From Panax quinquefolius (lineage: Eukaryota; Streptophyta; Magnoliopsida; Apiales; Araliaceae): a stretch of DNA of 64,000 nt. The translations under genes and the position numbers were made by a program. This document shows, piece by piece, positions 11,762 to 25,020 of the stretch; the first letter of the stretch is position 1, and every line of letters begins with the position of its first letter. The notes below the pieces were generated by a model that ran no database searches, was not told where the DNA came from, and saw only the letters and a program-made list of their open reading frames with translations. Location of the stretch: NCBI GenBank assembly GCA_020205615.1, contig CM035152.1, positions 114,756,111 through 114,820,110 of the forward strand, read 5' to 3'.

Positions 11762-13518
11762 CTCATCATGCATGAAGGAACAGAAGAAGTCAGAGAAAAC
11801 AAGCAATCTCTCTTGACTCAGCAATATGAAATGTTTGCACATGTTCAAGGAGAAAATGTCACTTCCACCTACGAAAGATTCAATGTACTGCTCAACTCTC
11901 TGTGAGCCTATGGAAAGATCTATCCAAATAAAGATGTAATCATAAAGTTCATGAGAGCTTTACCTAGCAAGTGGGATGCCAAAACTACTGCAATCAGAGA
12001 GTCAAAGAATCTCCATGAAATGACTATTCAACAGTTATATGGAAACCTTCTCACATATGAACTAGAGCTGACTCAACGAGCAGAAACTCTATCTGAAGGA
12101 ATAAAGAAAGACAAAGGAGTTTCTCTAAAAGCAACAGACAACACTTCCAAAGTTAACACTAAGAATTACTATGACTATGATGAAGATGATGATGAGGACT
12201 TTGCAATGCTGGTGAAAAGACTCAGAAGGTTCATGCATCAAGGCAAAAGAAACAAAGCTAAGAAGTTCAACAACTACAACAACCAGGAACAAATAAATGA
12301 CTTATGCTACAACTACAAAAAGCCTGGCCATTTCATTGCAAACTGCAACAAGCTTCTCAGAGAAGAACTCAAGAAAAGATCAAATTTAAAGAAAGAATTC
12401 AAACGCAATAAGAGGCTCCAGAAGAAAGATAAAGGTCTTGTGGCCGGAGGATCGTGGAGTGACTCAGACAATGACCCAACTCCCGAATATGGAGATAATG
12501 AAGATCCTCAAATGGCAAATCTTTTTCTGATGGCCAAACATGCAAGGGATAAGAAGAGCTCTGACATACTTGAAGTAAGTATAGATGAGGTATTTGACTT
12601 TAACTCTCCTGATTTAGACATTGATGACTTAAGAACTGCTCTACATGGCATAACATCTAATCTGCATCAATACATGAAATGGTTTAGAGTTCTGTCCAAA
12701 GATTATTCTCTTCTTCAAAATTAGAATGAGAAAGTTTAGGAAGAACTGGAAATAGCTCTTCTAAGTACTAACTATCTCTCCAAATTTGAAGCTGAGAATA
12801 AGTTCTTAAAATAGACCAATGAACCTAATGAACAATGAGAGTCAAGGTTGACCTCTAAAATTGAGGAACTAGAAAGGACAATCTCTATATAGAATAAATC
12901 CTCTTCTTCCATGGACTCCCTGATCTCGAGTCAGAGAAGTGCATCTGACAGAACATGTTCAGGTTTTGGGGAACCCACCTCAGAACCATATATGGAAAGA
13001 TAAATGAAACTAGCTCTAATAATGTTTCAAGTTTTAGTAGAAGCATTACATTTGTGAAATCCTCACAGAAGGAAGAATCAGTCCAATCCTCCTCTTCAGA
13101 TCCAACCTATGTTCCAAGGAATAAAGGATCTCATGTTGGCCTAGGTTTCAGAAGAGAGAAGAGTAACTCAGTCTCTACTCTTAAACCTCGAAGGGTCGTA
13201 GAGTTGAGTAAAATTAACTCCATGAACCAACTGGGAAGGAAAAGTATAGTTAAGGCTCACTCTTCATGAATCATAAAACATAAGGACACATGGAAAAAGG
13301 AAAATAAGTATAGATCGATAACTGAAAAACCACATAAGTCTAAATGGAGGAAGAATCCACACACATACACAAGCATGCATCATATTAGATGCTTTGTATG
13401 TAATAAGACTGGTCATAAGGCTGCAATATGCTACCATAATCCTATGCACGTGAAACCCAAAATTAAGCAAATTTGGGTTCCCAAGGGTACTAACAAAGTA
13501 GGACCCATGCAAGTATAG
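11762..13518 (+). pseudogene. Copia gag (nucleocapsid) pseudogene
   Basis: Homology begins at MHEGTEEV (11768), an internal part of copia gag of the UBN2 type, so the N-terminus is gone. A stop near 11905 precedes a 257-codon open stretch (11951-12724) with the FMRALPSKWDAKTTAIRESK motif. A first zinc knuckle at 12307-12348 reads CYNYKKPGHFIANC, with Tyr in place of the second Cys. An acidic, Lys-rich stretch follows, then stops around 12722-12900. A second open stretch (12955-13269) is Ser-rich. A second, intact CCHC knuckle, CFVCNKTGHKAAIC, lies at 13390-13431. Gag packages the RNA into virus-like particles in the cytoplasm. Several stops make it non-functional. Confidence 0.85.
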
Positions 13519-13715
13519 GTACCAAAATTAGAGTTCTATCTTTCCACAGGAACCGAGCTCCACGATCACAACACGTATCTCGGACAAGGACGCTTCAAGG
13601 CACATGAAGGAACAAAGCTTACATCAACTTCATAGAAAAGGAGGGTCCAACAATCATCTTCGTAGATAATGGCTCTGGCAAGACAAGAGGATATGGCTCA
13701 GCTAGGAATAGAGCA
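13519..13715 (+). pseudogene. Copia protease remnant with lost active site
   Basis: At 13583-13606 the sequence reads DKDASRHMKE, where copia proteases have DSGCSRHM. Of the Asp-Ser/Thr-Gly triad only the Asp remains. Flanking sequence at about 13620-13720 (INFIEKEG ... IFVDNGSGKTRGYG, with one frameshift) matches the region after the active site. The protease normally cuts the Gag-Pol polyprotein. Confidence 0.65.
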
Positions 13716-14651
13716 GTGTCCTTCAGAAAAGTGGCCTACGTGGAAGGTTTACAACACAATCTTCTGAGCATAATCCAACTCTGCGATAAGGGTCATCAAG
13801 TCACTTTCCTCAACGATCAATGTCAAGTCAAAGATCTAAAGACATCCTCTATAAAGCTTACTGGAACAAGAGAAGGAAACGTATATACTGTCAATATTGA
13901 TCAACTAAGCTCAGACGAGACGATATACTTCTGCCTAAAGCATCTAAAAAGAAATGGGTTGGTTATGGCATAGAAGATTGTCTCATCTCAACTTCAAAAG
14001 CATGTCTAAACTGGCCTCCAAGGATCTAGTAGCAGGCTTACCCAAGTTTAGCTTTGTCAAAGAAAGGCCATGCAATGCCTGTCAACTTGGAAAGCAGACT
14101 AGAAACTCATTTAAGAGCAAAACTGTCAACTCAATTGACAAACCTCTACAACTACTTAACATGGATCTTTTTGGGCCTATTCCAACAACAAGCATTGGAG
14201 GGAAGAGATACTCACTGGTTGTAGTAGATGACTACACCAGATTCACTTGGGTGTTCTTTCTAAACTCAAAAGATGAAACTAGCTCCCTACTAATCAAAAT
14301 GTTCAGACTAGTGATGAACGAGAAAGGGGAGAAAATCAAGGCTATAAGAAGTGATCATGGAAGAGAATTCGACTTCTCTGAGATGGACCCGATTCTGCCT
14401 GCATAAATGGCATCGACCACAACTTCTCGACTCCATGAACCCCTCAAAGAAAGCGGAGTAGCTAAGAGAAAGAATGTAACATTGATAGAGGTTGGAAGAA
14501 GTCTACTAAAGCAACCCATCTCATCTGAATACTTATGGGCGTAAGTCATCAACACCGCATGCTACACTCGTAATAGATCTCTTGTACACTCTACATTAAA
14601 GAAGACTCTACTTAACCGTGGAGAAGAAGAAAGCCAAGTGTCGCCTACTTT
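13716..14651 (+). pseudogene. Copia integrase, N-terminal part (split by element C)
   Basis: 13716-13973 is the Gag-pre-integrase linker (VEGLQHNLLSIIQLCDKGHQ). A frame change at about 13960 leads into the zinc module at 13960-14095: LWHRRLSHLNF ... CNACQLGK, HHCC intact. The catalytic core has its first Asp in LLNMDLFGPIP (14154-14186) and second Asp in IRSDHGREF (14345-14371). After about 14372 the frame is broken, but VAKRKNVTLIEVGRSLL (about 14458-14508) keeps the expected region around the catalytic Glu, with Lys in the Glu position of the usual 'AERKN'. The ORF is cut at 14651, where element C inserted, and continues at 21719. Confidence 0.88.
14647..14651. other. Target-site duplication of element C, left copy (ACTTT)
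   Basis: ACTTT at 14647-14651 is repeated at 21714-21718, exactly bounding TGTAAGAACCC...GTCGCA. Joining the flanks gives the copia frame ...SPTFHVFGYAC.., as expected for this integrase region. Confidence 0.85.
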
Positions 14652-17600
14652 TGTAAGAACCCTAATTTTCAAAAATATTAAAATAAGAATTTAGTGAATA
14701 AAATTCTTAAACCATGAGATGGGTTCAAACAAAATATATAATGTGATACTTAGGTATGTGGTATTGTGTTAAATAGGGTAATATCGTTATGTAATAAGTG
14801 AGGTCGTGTTTAATAAATATATATTTATATATATATATATATATCTTTATTATATATTTGTTATAAATTGTAGAGATGAATTAATATGAAAATGGATAAG
14901 ATTTATCTATCGACATTAAATAATTTATAGAATTATTTTATAATATTAAGTTGGTGACATTATATATCTTTGATAATCACCAATTTCTTGAGTATTTGTA
15001 CGAGTACGTATCAAGTCTAAGGTAGTGCAATCGTACTCTTTAATGGTGGATGTATAGGAGCTGGGCTAAACGATTCCTTTAGAGAGAAGAGGTATATACG
15101 AATTAGTAACCGATCTAACTCATTGTGAAAATAGTGTAGATGAGACGGAAACTAATTTGTTGGTTGTTTGTGGGAAACCACTCAGTGTACTATATTGAAT
15201 ACTATTAAAGACTCAACGTGTGCTAGGTTTAGACTTGTATGCGTGTACGTTGTCGATGAGAGAAGAAAATTGATGTACCTTTAAAGTGGTTAGAGAATTA
15301 TTAAATAATTTGATACACGTCGAGAAGTGAAGATTAAATGAATGCAAGTATGTGTTATTGGTGGTAAGAAACCGTAAAGGAGATGTTATAGTTTGTTAAA
15401 TTAATAAGGGAAATAGAGTTTAAAACTCAAAGTGTGATCCTTAAATTGTTAAGTAAAATAGTAACCGATGATGTGAAATCAAAGAAGGGATTGATGTTAG
15501 ACGAGTTAACACTTAAGGAGGATGTGTAAAGTATTTAAAAGTGTAGGTTTCATTTCTACTAATGCAGAACTTGTCTTCCTGGGAATTTGGTATGGCGTAG
15601 CTGCTCCATTTCCAAGCTTATGACCAGTGCAGCTGCGCCGGTCTTTAGGATCAGTTTGTGAAATTAAAATTCAAGAAATGGATTTTAAGGACTCATAGGG
15701 ATAATAAAAATCTTAAATGATGATTAAGTTATCCATAAATGGATTTTAATAAGGTTTAATTAATTAACCTGGATTAATTAATGGTTAATTAAGTGATAAT
15801 ATGGAATATTATATTCTATTAATTAGTGGAGTGCATAATAATTATTGAAAAGAAAATAAATGATTAATATTAATTAATTAATGTGATATTAAAATGTGAT
15901 AATGGGTTGAAAATACCCAACCGAATGATATTTAGCTTAATTAAAATATTAATAGTATTACTATATGTATTATGGAAAAATAAATGTGGGCGAGTAGTAA
16001 TAGATAATACCTATGGCCTAAGAATACATAAAGTGTGACATTTAGTTGGGACTAATGATATGCATATGGTAAAAGTGATTAAATCATAAAGTTGATTTAA
16101 ATAAGTTTTGTTATCACATCCTAGGTGATAAGACATTTATATGTGTACCCTAAAAGATGAGAGTAAATAAATATGTGTTATTAAAATATTTATTTCAATA
16201 CCAATGTGTAAGTAAATAGTAAAAAGAGATATTAAATTATTAGTGAGCAATTAAATTAAGTCCACACATGTTTTAAAGATTAAAATATGTGGACTAATGT
16301 ACATGGATTATGTGATGTGGGTACATAAATAATCCCTAAATTCCTAATATGGTAACAATTGTACAATAAAATTTTATTTTGGGAATTAAAGAAACCAAAC
16401 TAAGCTTTAGTTGCTGAGATTTAGCCTTGTCCCAAAATCTTTGTCACATGTTTTATAAATGTCGTAAGATAGGCCATTGGACTATCCTATTCCTTCATTA
16501 TTAAGAAGTAGAGCTGATGATGAAGTAAGGAATGGAGGGAGATGGAGTTGGTCACCAAATCTTCAACACCCACTGGTCTCTTCTTCTTCCTCTTGGTTTA
16601 ATTTGTTGGGCAAAGATATTGCTTGGATAACAAATCCTCTATAAATAGAGCCTTCTTATTCTCCTTCACGTTATTTTGAAATGTCCGAGTCTTGCTATTG
16701 GAAGTCAGTAGAATTGGAGAGTCAGTAGAATGGGAGGATTGAGGAGCTATAGTTAGCCAATTTCAAGCATTCAAGAGGTAATCTTGCTAACATATATGTT
16801 CTTGAATCCAAGGTCTTCAGTTCCTAGAAAAGTGTAATGAAAAAGTATCTTTTGAGTTACAAATTTGATGCATATGGATTGTTATAATCCATGAATTGTT
16901 GCTAGCTACTGATAATATAGTCAAATGCGAAAACAACGGAAGTTAAACGAACCAAATTGGTTGAGAAACGAATTCGTGGTGAATGAATTCGAAAAACTTT
17001 TCAAAACATGAAAATTAGTATGAACATAAGTTTTAAATTTATATTTGGGTTAGTTAATGTTTATGTTAATTGTTGGGTATTTGGTATGTTGTAGTTTTAT
17101 GAGTTACAAACCCATAAAATCAAAAATGAACTAATTTGGATGAGTATAACTCATGTTATGATGATTGGAAGGAGTTTTGGTCTGTGAAATCGCGAGGAGC
17201 GAGCTGAGAGAGGTCAGAATTACGTTGCCACGCAGGGTGTAGTTGCGCCCCCAAGGTTATTTAGGGCGCAGCTATGCCGGACATCTGTGTCTGGTGCACT
17301 ACTGTGACCTGCTGTAGTAAATTAGGCATAACATTTTCATATGAATTCCGATTGAGGTGATTCAAGATGATCCGGAATGAGGACGAATAGACCTACATCT
17401 TTTGTTATTTAAGGCTTTCAATTTGAGGTTGTTAGGAAAGGTCAAAAAAGTCATCTTTCTAACTGTTATGTATTCGGAGGCGATCAGAGGGCATTGATCG
17501 AGCACATATGCAAGTATATTGCTCTCGACAATGGAATATGTTATTCTAAGTGATGTAACATAAACATGCATGATATTATACATGACATATAAGATTTCGT

Positions 17601-20017
17601 TGCTCATAATAGAAAGCATTAGCATGACTTAGTATGTGTTTTGAAAAGAAACTTAAAGATTTTGAAAACAAACCTTGTGGAAACTTATGTTCTATAAGTT
17701 CTGAACTTAGTGGTTTATAAACATGATTGAGTTCAAATATAAATGAGCATGATATGGTGTTTGTAGTGTCTTTGTTTATGATTAAACTTGTTAGACCTTG
17801 TGATTAAAGAAAATTCAAGAAAAGCTTAGTATAATAAGCTAATGGACATGAATGCTATAAGATATAGTTTCTGAACTTGAAAAGATGTCAACATGACTTA
17901 GTTACTTATGGTAAGAGTTTCAAAGTTGATTTATATGTGCTATATTGAATCATTTAAGATAAAATGATTTCAAAGGCAAACTCCATTATCTTTTGTAAAC
18001 TAAGTCGTAGAGAGAAACATGTACGAATATGACATATGATTCGAAGTTACCTTGCATGATTAGATTGTCATGTCATGGATTTGAAGAAAAGAAACTTAGA
18101 TGTTTTGAAAACATTATTCATGAGCATTGTGTTGTCTAAACTTCTGAACTTGTAGGATGACATACTAGTAACTTTTGGGTCTTTAAACATGGCCTATATG
18201 TGCAAACATGATAGGACTTTTATGCCTCTAGGCATGATGGGTATGTGCACCCTACTAGATAGACATACTATAAACTATACATGTCTTAAAGTAAGATTTC
18301 AAGTCATAAACCATGCTAGTCATATGATTACATGTATGCATGTATATTGAAAGTTGTTTAACCTCGTTGGTGATCATATAGTTAAACCCTTGTTGCATAA
18401 GCTTACTTAGCCATGAAATAAATGACAATAAAGCTATAAAGTGTAAAACAACTTAAGGTCAATACAAGAGGCACCAAACTTGTGCTAAGACCTCATAACA
18501 TGTGGGTAAGATATATGTTAACAGTTATGCATGCTAAGAACCAAGATGAAACCAGAAAATACTCAACTTTAGTCCGGCGGGGACGACATACCAATTGCGT
18601 CCATCCCAAATTTAATTGCGAACTTGTTCATGCTACGTAAGTAGTGATGCCTCTACTACTTTAACCTTGATCTGAACTTTAAAGCATATGTGTAATGAAT
18701 GTCTAAAGCTATAATACTTGACATAAATGATGTTTTAAGCATATGAGCATGTAATGGTTATATAAAACCCAAATTTGCAAAATTTTATTAAAGTTTGCAA
18801 AATGTAAGAACGATGTGGATCGCGTATCTATAAACTTTAAATATGTGTCGAACACATAGCGAGTCAAGTGTGTGATAAAGATTTTTGGATGTTGATGTCA
18901 AGTATGAGTGGTGAAGGTATACCTAGACATACCTAGCTATTCTAAGAGTATGATGAGAAAGTGAAATGTAGGTTTTACGAACCTAGTTAGGAAACAATGT
19001 AACATTATTATTAAATTAAGAATGTATAAAATATAAGACTAATGGATATGAATCTGTGATTATATAACTTTGTAGGAATACACGAAGTGCAGATAAGCTT
19101 TAAGTAGTTAAGTCGTAGTTGATAAACTACGAATCAGGAAAGTCTTTTAGTTCCTATTTGTTAAATGAATTCGATAACTGTTAGTGGAGCTATATTATGC
19201 CATGAGAATGTTGATGTGTATATATGAAATGCATATGAGATATGTAAGAAATTTGAAAGTTGATCTTTGATGATATGCCTATGTTAGTAAATCTCTATGC
19301 CTGTTATGTATGAAGTAACATGCGTAGTAAATATTAATTGATTATGAATGCATGAATTGAGTACGTTATAATATGCTATGTGTTGCATGAAAACTGTTAG
19401 AATTGTTGGGATGTCGAGCTCACCCTTGCAAATAATCACTTTTACAGGTTAAGGACTCACGATAAAGATTATGTGCTACTTGATTGATAGACTTCAATAG
19501 TATCGAAGGAGATTGATTTATTATTTAACTAGATGCTCTTGAACCATGTTTAGGTTCTATTAGATGTAAATGATAGTAGTTTATAATGTGTAATACCTGT
19601 TAAGTTGTACTATGTCATACATAGAAAAATTTGAATCGAGATGTAAAGATTTATACGGAAATTGAATAAAGTTAATCATAGAATAATTTGATTCAGGGAT
19701 TTATAATTGATTCGAGTTAAGATATCAATAAAAGATTTATTTTTCAAAAGAGAATGAAAAAGTTTAAATTATTCCGCATATTTGTATAACATCAAATGTG
19801 ATGTAAAACAGGAATAATAAATGACCAAGATTAGAAACTTATAAAAGTTTGGGGTCATTACATAGATCCTGGAATTGGAAAGAATTTATATTCTAAATTA
19901 TAATAAGCAAGGTTATATTCATTAAGTTATGAATAAAAGATATAATAGTTTGACGATAGTAGTATCATGGCGGACCGGATTCGAGGTTTGAAGGGACCCA
20001 AATTTGGGGGCGTTACA
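14652..20017 (+). mobile_element. Element C 5' LTR (5.4 kb)
   Basis: It begins TGTAAGAACCCTAATTTTC and ends TTTGGGGGCGTTACA directly before a primer site. A TATA box lies at 16640-16647. It contains a (TA)n run at 14818-14845, AT-rich stretches, and a GC-richer patch around 17200-17310 with GTAGTTGCGCCCCC and GGGCGCAGCTATGCCGG phrases that also occur, varied, near 15600-15650. Region 17330-17500 is homologous, inverted, to 47620-47800 in solo LTR D. No convincing coding sequence is present, so this long stretch is non-coding LTR. Confidence 0.75.
16640..16647 (+). promoter_or_regulatory. TATA box of element C LTR
   Basis: TATAAATA lies in CCTCTATAAATAGAGCC, the same context as in the other LTR families here, and is followed by a TTCTCCTTCACG-type leader. 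Confidence 0.6.
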
Positions 20018-21472
20018 GGTTGGTATCAAAGATGTAGGTTATAAACTTTAGGTAAGAGTACCTTAGGCTATAACCTAAGAAAGAGAAAGATAAAGATTAA
20101 AATGTATATAAGCGAAGATTTAGAGAAGAATCTTAAAATATCTAGAAAATGAGAATTCAGGAGTTTCCTGACTCCGATAATAAAGATGTTAAGATGATGT
20201 CTATAAGATGAAGATGACAAAGATAATTAGAATGAACTCGAGTGGAGTTTAGTTGATAATGGGAAAGAACCCTAAGGTAAATCGTTGATCACGACTAAGT
20301 GTGTATAGCTTGATGCTATAAGTGAATGTACTATGAAATGGTACGAGATAAACTCATGAGGAGTTGTATGTGATGAGATATGAAGAATTTGTATCAAGCA
20401 AAAGCAAGTTAAGTGTAAGATAGAGTTAGGTGGGATTTCAATTGAGAACTCATGTCAGCAGTCGAGTTGTATGATTCTTTGTTATGGGCGGGGAATTGTA
20501 CTTGGTGTAAAAACCACTTAGTTTCTGGCACTGATAATCATTGAAATGTATGTGTCACGCTATTTGCTATATATTTGTTGAGAAGGTGATTCTTTTCTCA
20601 TGTTTATAACAGATAGACAGGTTATAGTTAGAGAATATAAGGTTAAGTTGTGAGTTCTTAAAACTTATACTTATGGTACGTTCGTGACTTATAATTATAT
20701 GAAATATTTTTGAACCCCTCAGTGAATGGACGCCTATAGTCTGACTAGGGTAAGTTCTTAAACTCATATAATTATGGCAAGTTACTGGATTTCCAAACTG
20801 TGATAAGTTTGATGAACTATATCGGGTATATATATGTTATGAAGTTAGAAATTTTGGTATAGTAAGCATTGATGGTGTTAAAGATTGATTGAATGAAACA
20901 ATGGAGTAAAGATTGAAGTTGATGGAGAAACATGAATTTTCTAAATCTTCTAGCTCTGCTAGATTTTCAAATTTTATTGACTTCTTGCTGATGTTTGCAC
21001 TTCTATTTTCTTGAAAAACATTAGATCATGTGATTGAACCAATGATGTTTAAAAAAAATACCGTTATTCTTATGTCTATGCTAATTATTTTGGCTAAGAC
21101 AAAAATGATTTGAAAATTTTCAAAATGTATTTCTGACCATTTACATCATTTGATATGATGTAGAAATGGTAAATGATGGAGTTATCAATGCAGTTGAACC
21201 TAGTGTTGGTTGTGATTGAGAGATCGTCTGCCCACTATGGTATAATGTAGTATGACAAAGTCAAATAATAATGGAATCCTCAACATACTACTAATCTGGT
21301 ATGGTATCATGACATCATAAAAGAATTTTTAGTTTTCTTATAAATTATGAAGAAGGCCAATTAAGTTGGCTAAATTATTTCGATTGATGTCCGAGTTGTT
21401 GATAAAAGTCTAAGCTATTTAATTCGGCTAGACGCCTATTGAAAATCATTTATGGAATTCAAGCATTCTTGA
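20018..21472 (+). other. Element C internal remnant, no coding sequence recognised
   Basis: After the primer site comes about 250 bases of leader like that of element B, then 1.2 kb of A/T-rich sequence with no gag, pol or zinc knuckle in either strand. The only listed-length ORF (20567-20767, -) looks like chance. A deletion that removed pol also removed most of the 3' LTR. Confidence 0.6.
20021..20037 (+). other. Primer binding site of element C (initiator Met tRNA type, decayed)
   Basis: TGGTATCAAAGATGTAG starts 3 bases after the LTR end ...GTTACA. It matches TGGTATCAGAGC, the complement of the plant initiator Met-tRNA 3' end, with one change in the first eleven bases. Confidence 0.7.
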
Positions 21473-21713
21473 GTATTTGTATAACATCGAATGTGATGTA
21501 AAACAGGAATAGTAAATGATCAAGATTAGAAACTTATAAAAGTTTGGGGTCATTACATAGATCCTTGAATTGGAAAGAATTTATATTCTAAATTGTAATA
21601 AAAAAAGGTTATATTCATTAAGTTATGAATAAAAGATATAATAGTTTGACGATAGTAGTATCGTGGTGGACCAAATTCGAGGTTCGAAGGGACCCAGATT
21701 TGGGGAAGTCGCA
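21473..21713 (+). mobile_element. Element C 3' LTR remnant (last ~240 bp)
   Basis: From TATTTGTATAACATC onward it matches the end of the 5' LTR (19780-20017) almost base for base, including AAGTTTGGGGTCATTACA and the final GGGACCCA-ATTTGGGG. It ends GTCGCA before the TSD. Confidence 0.85.
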
Positions 21714-21718
21714 ACTTT

Positions 21719-22336
21719 CATGTGTTTGGCTATGCATGCTATATACTCAACAATGGAAAATAGTATCTGACAAAGTTCCAACCCAAGTCTGATGATGGAA
21801 TCTTTCTCGAATATGCCACAGACAGTAAAGCTTATACAGTGTTCAACAAGAAAACACTAAGTGTTAAAGTCTCAATTCACATCATCTTTGATGAAACAGA
21901 CTTGGACAAAATAATGTCTCAAGACCTACGAATGATAATTCAAACACTACGAACGAGGTCGTCGAGCTCAACACCACGATCGTAGTTTTAGAAAATGAAA
22001 TCATTGAGCAAAAAGAGGAGATCATAGAGAGAACTACGCAAGATAACGAACCTCCACATTAAGAAGCTGAAATTGATCTTGAAGGTCTTAGACAAAAAGG
22101 CATCAGGACAGATGTTCCAACAGGAAATAGATGGGCAAGAGATCACACTCAATACTTAATCATTGGAGACCCAAATACAAGAGTTAAAGCAAGAGCTGCC
22201 ACCTAAAATGAGTGTTTCTATCTGAGCTTTCTGTCACAAATGGAACCCAAGAAGATAAAAAATGCAATGGAAGACTCCAGCTGGATAGAAGCCATGCAGG
22301 AAGAACTAAATTAGTTTGAAAGAAGAAAAATATGGA
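21719..22336 (+). pseudogene. Copia integrase C-terminus and start of RT (split by elements C and B')
   Basis: It continues the copia ORF after element C: HVFGYACYILNNGK (21719-21760), KFQPKSDDGIFLEYATDSKAY and a DETDLD motif near 21894, with a stop at about 21760. A variable linker follows that contains CGATCGTAG (about 21977-21985). RT starts near 22230 with NAMEDSSWIEAMQEEL and is cut at 22336 by element B'. The RT frame resumes after 30798. Confidence 0.82.
22332..22336. other. Target-site duplication of element B', left copy (ATGGA)
   Basis: ATGGA at 22332-22336 is repeated at 30794-30798. Joining the flanks restores the copia RT frame (RRKIWRLVPRPK). Confidence 0.88.
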
Positions 22337-25005
22337 TGTGACGCCCCCAAAATAGGTCCAATCCATCCAACCTATTCTAAGTCGCCAAATACATGGTACA
22401 AAAAATAACTACAACTTTATTACTACAATTGTCATGCAAAATACAATAACACATATACTGTGAGTTTTAATACCAACTGTGACTCATGTCCCAACTATGG
22501 ACAACACCTCACATTGATAGATTGCATAAAGGTAGAGTCAATAACTATTTTAGAAATTAAAATCTTTGGGGAGTGCTCAAGGAAACCTTCGTACATGGGA
22601 GGCCATACGTCTAGGTTATGATAGATATCATATGACTGGAGAATTATCCTTGGTTGACCCAATAGACCCCAAAGAAAAATGAGAAGATTACTATCATGTT
22701 CTTTCCAATGGCGAGTCTTCTCTTGACATATAACTATCTCCACTGTCTGCAATTGAGAAATACATTTCAACGAAACTCCAAGATCATATAGGTAGTGCTC
22801 GTAGATATACTCAGCAAGTGGATGTGCACAACCCTGTCTTATGATAACAGGAGGTTGTATGTCATTAGACATCTTGTACGATAGTGACAAAACACCTTTC
22901 CAAAGTTAAGTTCGCCTCACCCTATTCGGTTCACCAAAATTAAATATCAAATGACGTATACAATACGACACACTTATCTAAAGTTCTCAATAAAATTATT
23001 TCCATACTATTTAGGGAGAACCTCAACAGCTATAGACCACCGTTCTATTTCCCTGTTATCCTCGCTCGACCCATCTACACTCTTATTACCTGAAAGGAAT
23101 TGTGAAGCAAAAGGGTGAGCACAACTAGCCCAGTAAAGGATATCATGACCAAAGATAATTAAATTATCAATAGCATTCATTAGTAATAAATCAGAGATTT
23201 AGAACATATGGTAGATGATAAAAAATTTCAACCATAGTTGCAGCGGAACGAGCAATCCTTTAGAAGAGTCAAATAGACCATAAAGTCTATTATCTTCTCC
23301 ATGTTAAAAGTCCACCAACAATATTTTAACCATGTAACATTAATCAACAGATCCTGTTCACAGTCATGTGAATAACTCATAATCATAATTGTAATTCTAA
23401 TTTCCTTTTCTCATCCAAGACGAAGATTATTTTCATCACATGTCTTTAACTCAAAAGAGCAGTATTTCTGACTAGAATATCTGATGTAAAGCCGAAGGAA
23501 ACTTGCACTGATTAGAAACTCTCAAAGTTTCTTAATACTCACAAAAATAAGCTCAATAATATAGAGAGAGAAAACTTATGTTTCTGGTATGATTTTCAAT
23601 TTTAACATAAGCACCTATTTATAGGAAAATGCTAGAACGCCAAAGGAAACTAAATTAATAAAATATTAATTTTTCTTTTCTTCAATTCTACGCACCAACG
23701 ATTTGAATCAAAGCATGCCAACCATCTTGGAACAAGAAAATAGCAGCCCACATGTTTTAAACAACAAAAGTGAGTCCCACCCAATTTTAATAAAAAATAT
23801 TTTATTTTTTGAAACTTTAATAATTCATAGAAAATAGCCCGTTTATCAAAAAAATACGAATTTTATGTCCATTCCACACGAAATCAAATTCTCTACAACT
23901 TTGTAGCTTTAAGTTTTTCCAAATTCCAGACAGAAAATATCCAAAATTCACAAACGGACGATTTTCAACACCTTTTAAAATTCATAACAGATCATACGCT
24001 AATTTTTAACAGTTCAAAATTTGTAGATATATACTCAACTTATATATGTATAACATATCCAAAAATCACAATGATCCAACAATCGGATTAAAATTATAAC
24101 TCACGCAATAGAGCTTTAAGAACACCGATTTGATCTTTTAATACCTCCAATCCGACAAAATACTGATAAAACACCTCAACATTAATTCCTTCATTTATAA
24201 CCACATAAATAAATCCATCATTTATATCCACATCAAATAAATATTTCCTTATCATATAAATCAATAATTAATTATTCATAAATAATATTACAGACTCACA
24301 ATAATGACAACCAGGTGGTTCCTAGGAAAGAGAGGGCTTTCCGATAAGGATTTCTCCTTATTAGCGCACAATTAGATGACCAAACCTCTCATTGACAGAA
24401 CTTTCTAGACATTTCCAATAATGCTATCTAATAATATTATTCAAATAATATGAATTATTGATCTTATAATAGAAAATACTGTGCCGTGACAATTATTGAA
24501 ATAACAATAATATAAAAAATCAACGCAACAATTATTGAACCAATAAAATAAAATATTGAACAGTAATTACTGTAACAATTATTGAGTAGAGCCTTCTCAC
24601 GTAAGAATCAATAATTCAAAAATATCAGTAACACCGCAGTGTATTCGTTGTCTTGACCACGTGTATTCATCAGATTTTAACCACCGAGTATTCCAAATGT
24701 TAGCAATTGCACAACTACGTCGTTATTTATAAAAACTCAAACTTATCGTTTTCTTCATCTGACAGTTATTCTATTATGGGGCCCACAAATAGCTGCGCTG
24801 TCATACGAATATTCCTTGATAATAAGAATTTTCCACGACCAAACGAATATTTTCCGACAATAATGAGTATTTTATAACCACTTGCATATTTAAATATTTA
24901 CATATATCACCCTTAACTTTAACCTTTTATCAATTTAACCATTTACCGAAAAATAATTATAAGAAAAATTGAACATTTTTATTTCATAAAATTCGAGGTC
25001 TTACA
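22337..25005 (-). mobile_element. Element B' 3' LTR
   Basis: On the plus strand it reads TGTGACGCCCCCAAAATAGG ... GAGGTCTTACA. A minus-strand TATA box (CTATAAATAGG) lies at 23616-23624. A minus-strand ORF of 131 codons (22890-22495) lies downstream of that TATA box but is broken by an indel in the partner LTR. Confidence 0.87.
23616..23624 (-). promoter_or_regulatory. TATA box of B' LTR (minus strand)
   Basis: The minus strand reads TCCTATAAATAGGTGC. The identical site is at 29396-29404 in the partner LTR. Confidence 0.65.
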
Positions 25006-25020
25006 ATCTTCCCTCCTTAT
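25006..25020 (-). other. Purine tract of element B'
   Basis: The minus strand reads ATAAGGAGGGAAGAT directly before the LTR start TGTAAGACC. It matches the family A tracts in position and type. Confidence 0.8.

Larger units (their letters stand above)
14652..21713 (+). mobile_element. Element C: LTR retrotransposon with long LTR and large internal deletion
   Basis: A 7.06-kb insertion in copia integrase with TSD ACTTT. It has a long 5' LTR (14652-20017), a primer site (20021), 1.45 kb of internal sequence without pol, and only the last ~240 bp of the 3' LTR (21473-21713). The matched TSD shows both outer ends are original, so the loss of pol, purine tract and most of the 3' LTR came after insertion. 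The leader after the primer site resembles that of element B (phrases such as TTAGGCTATAACC), which puts C and B in related gypsy lineages. Confidence 0.8.
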
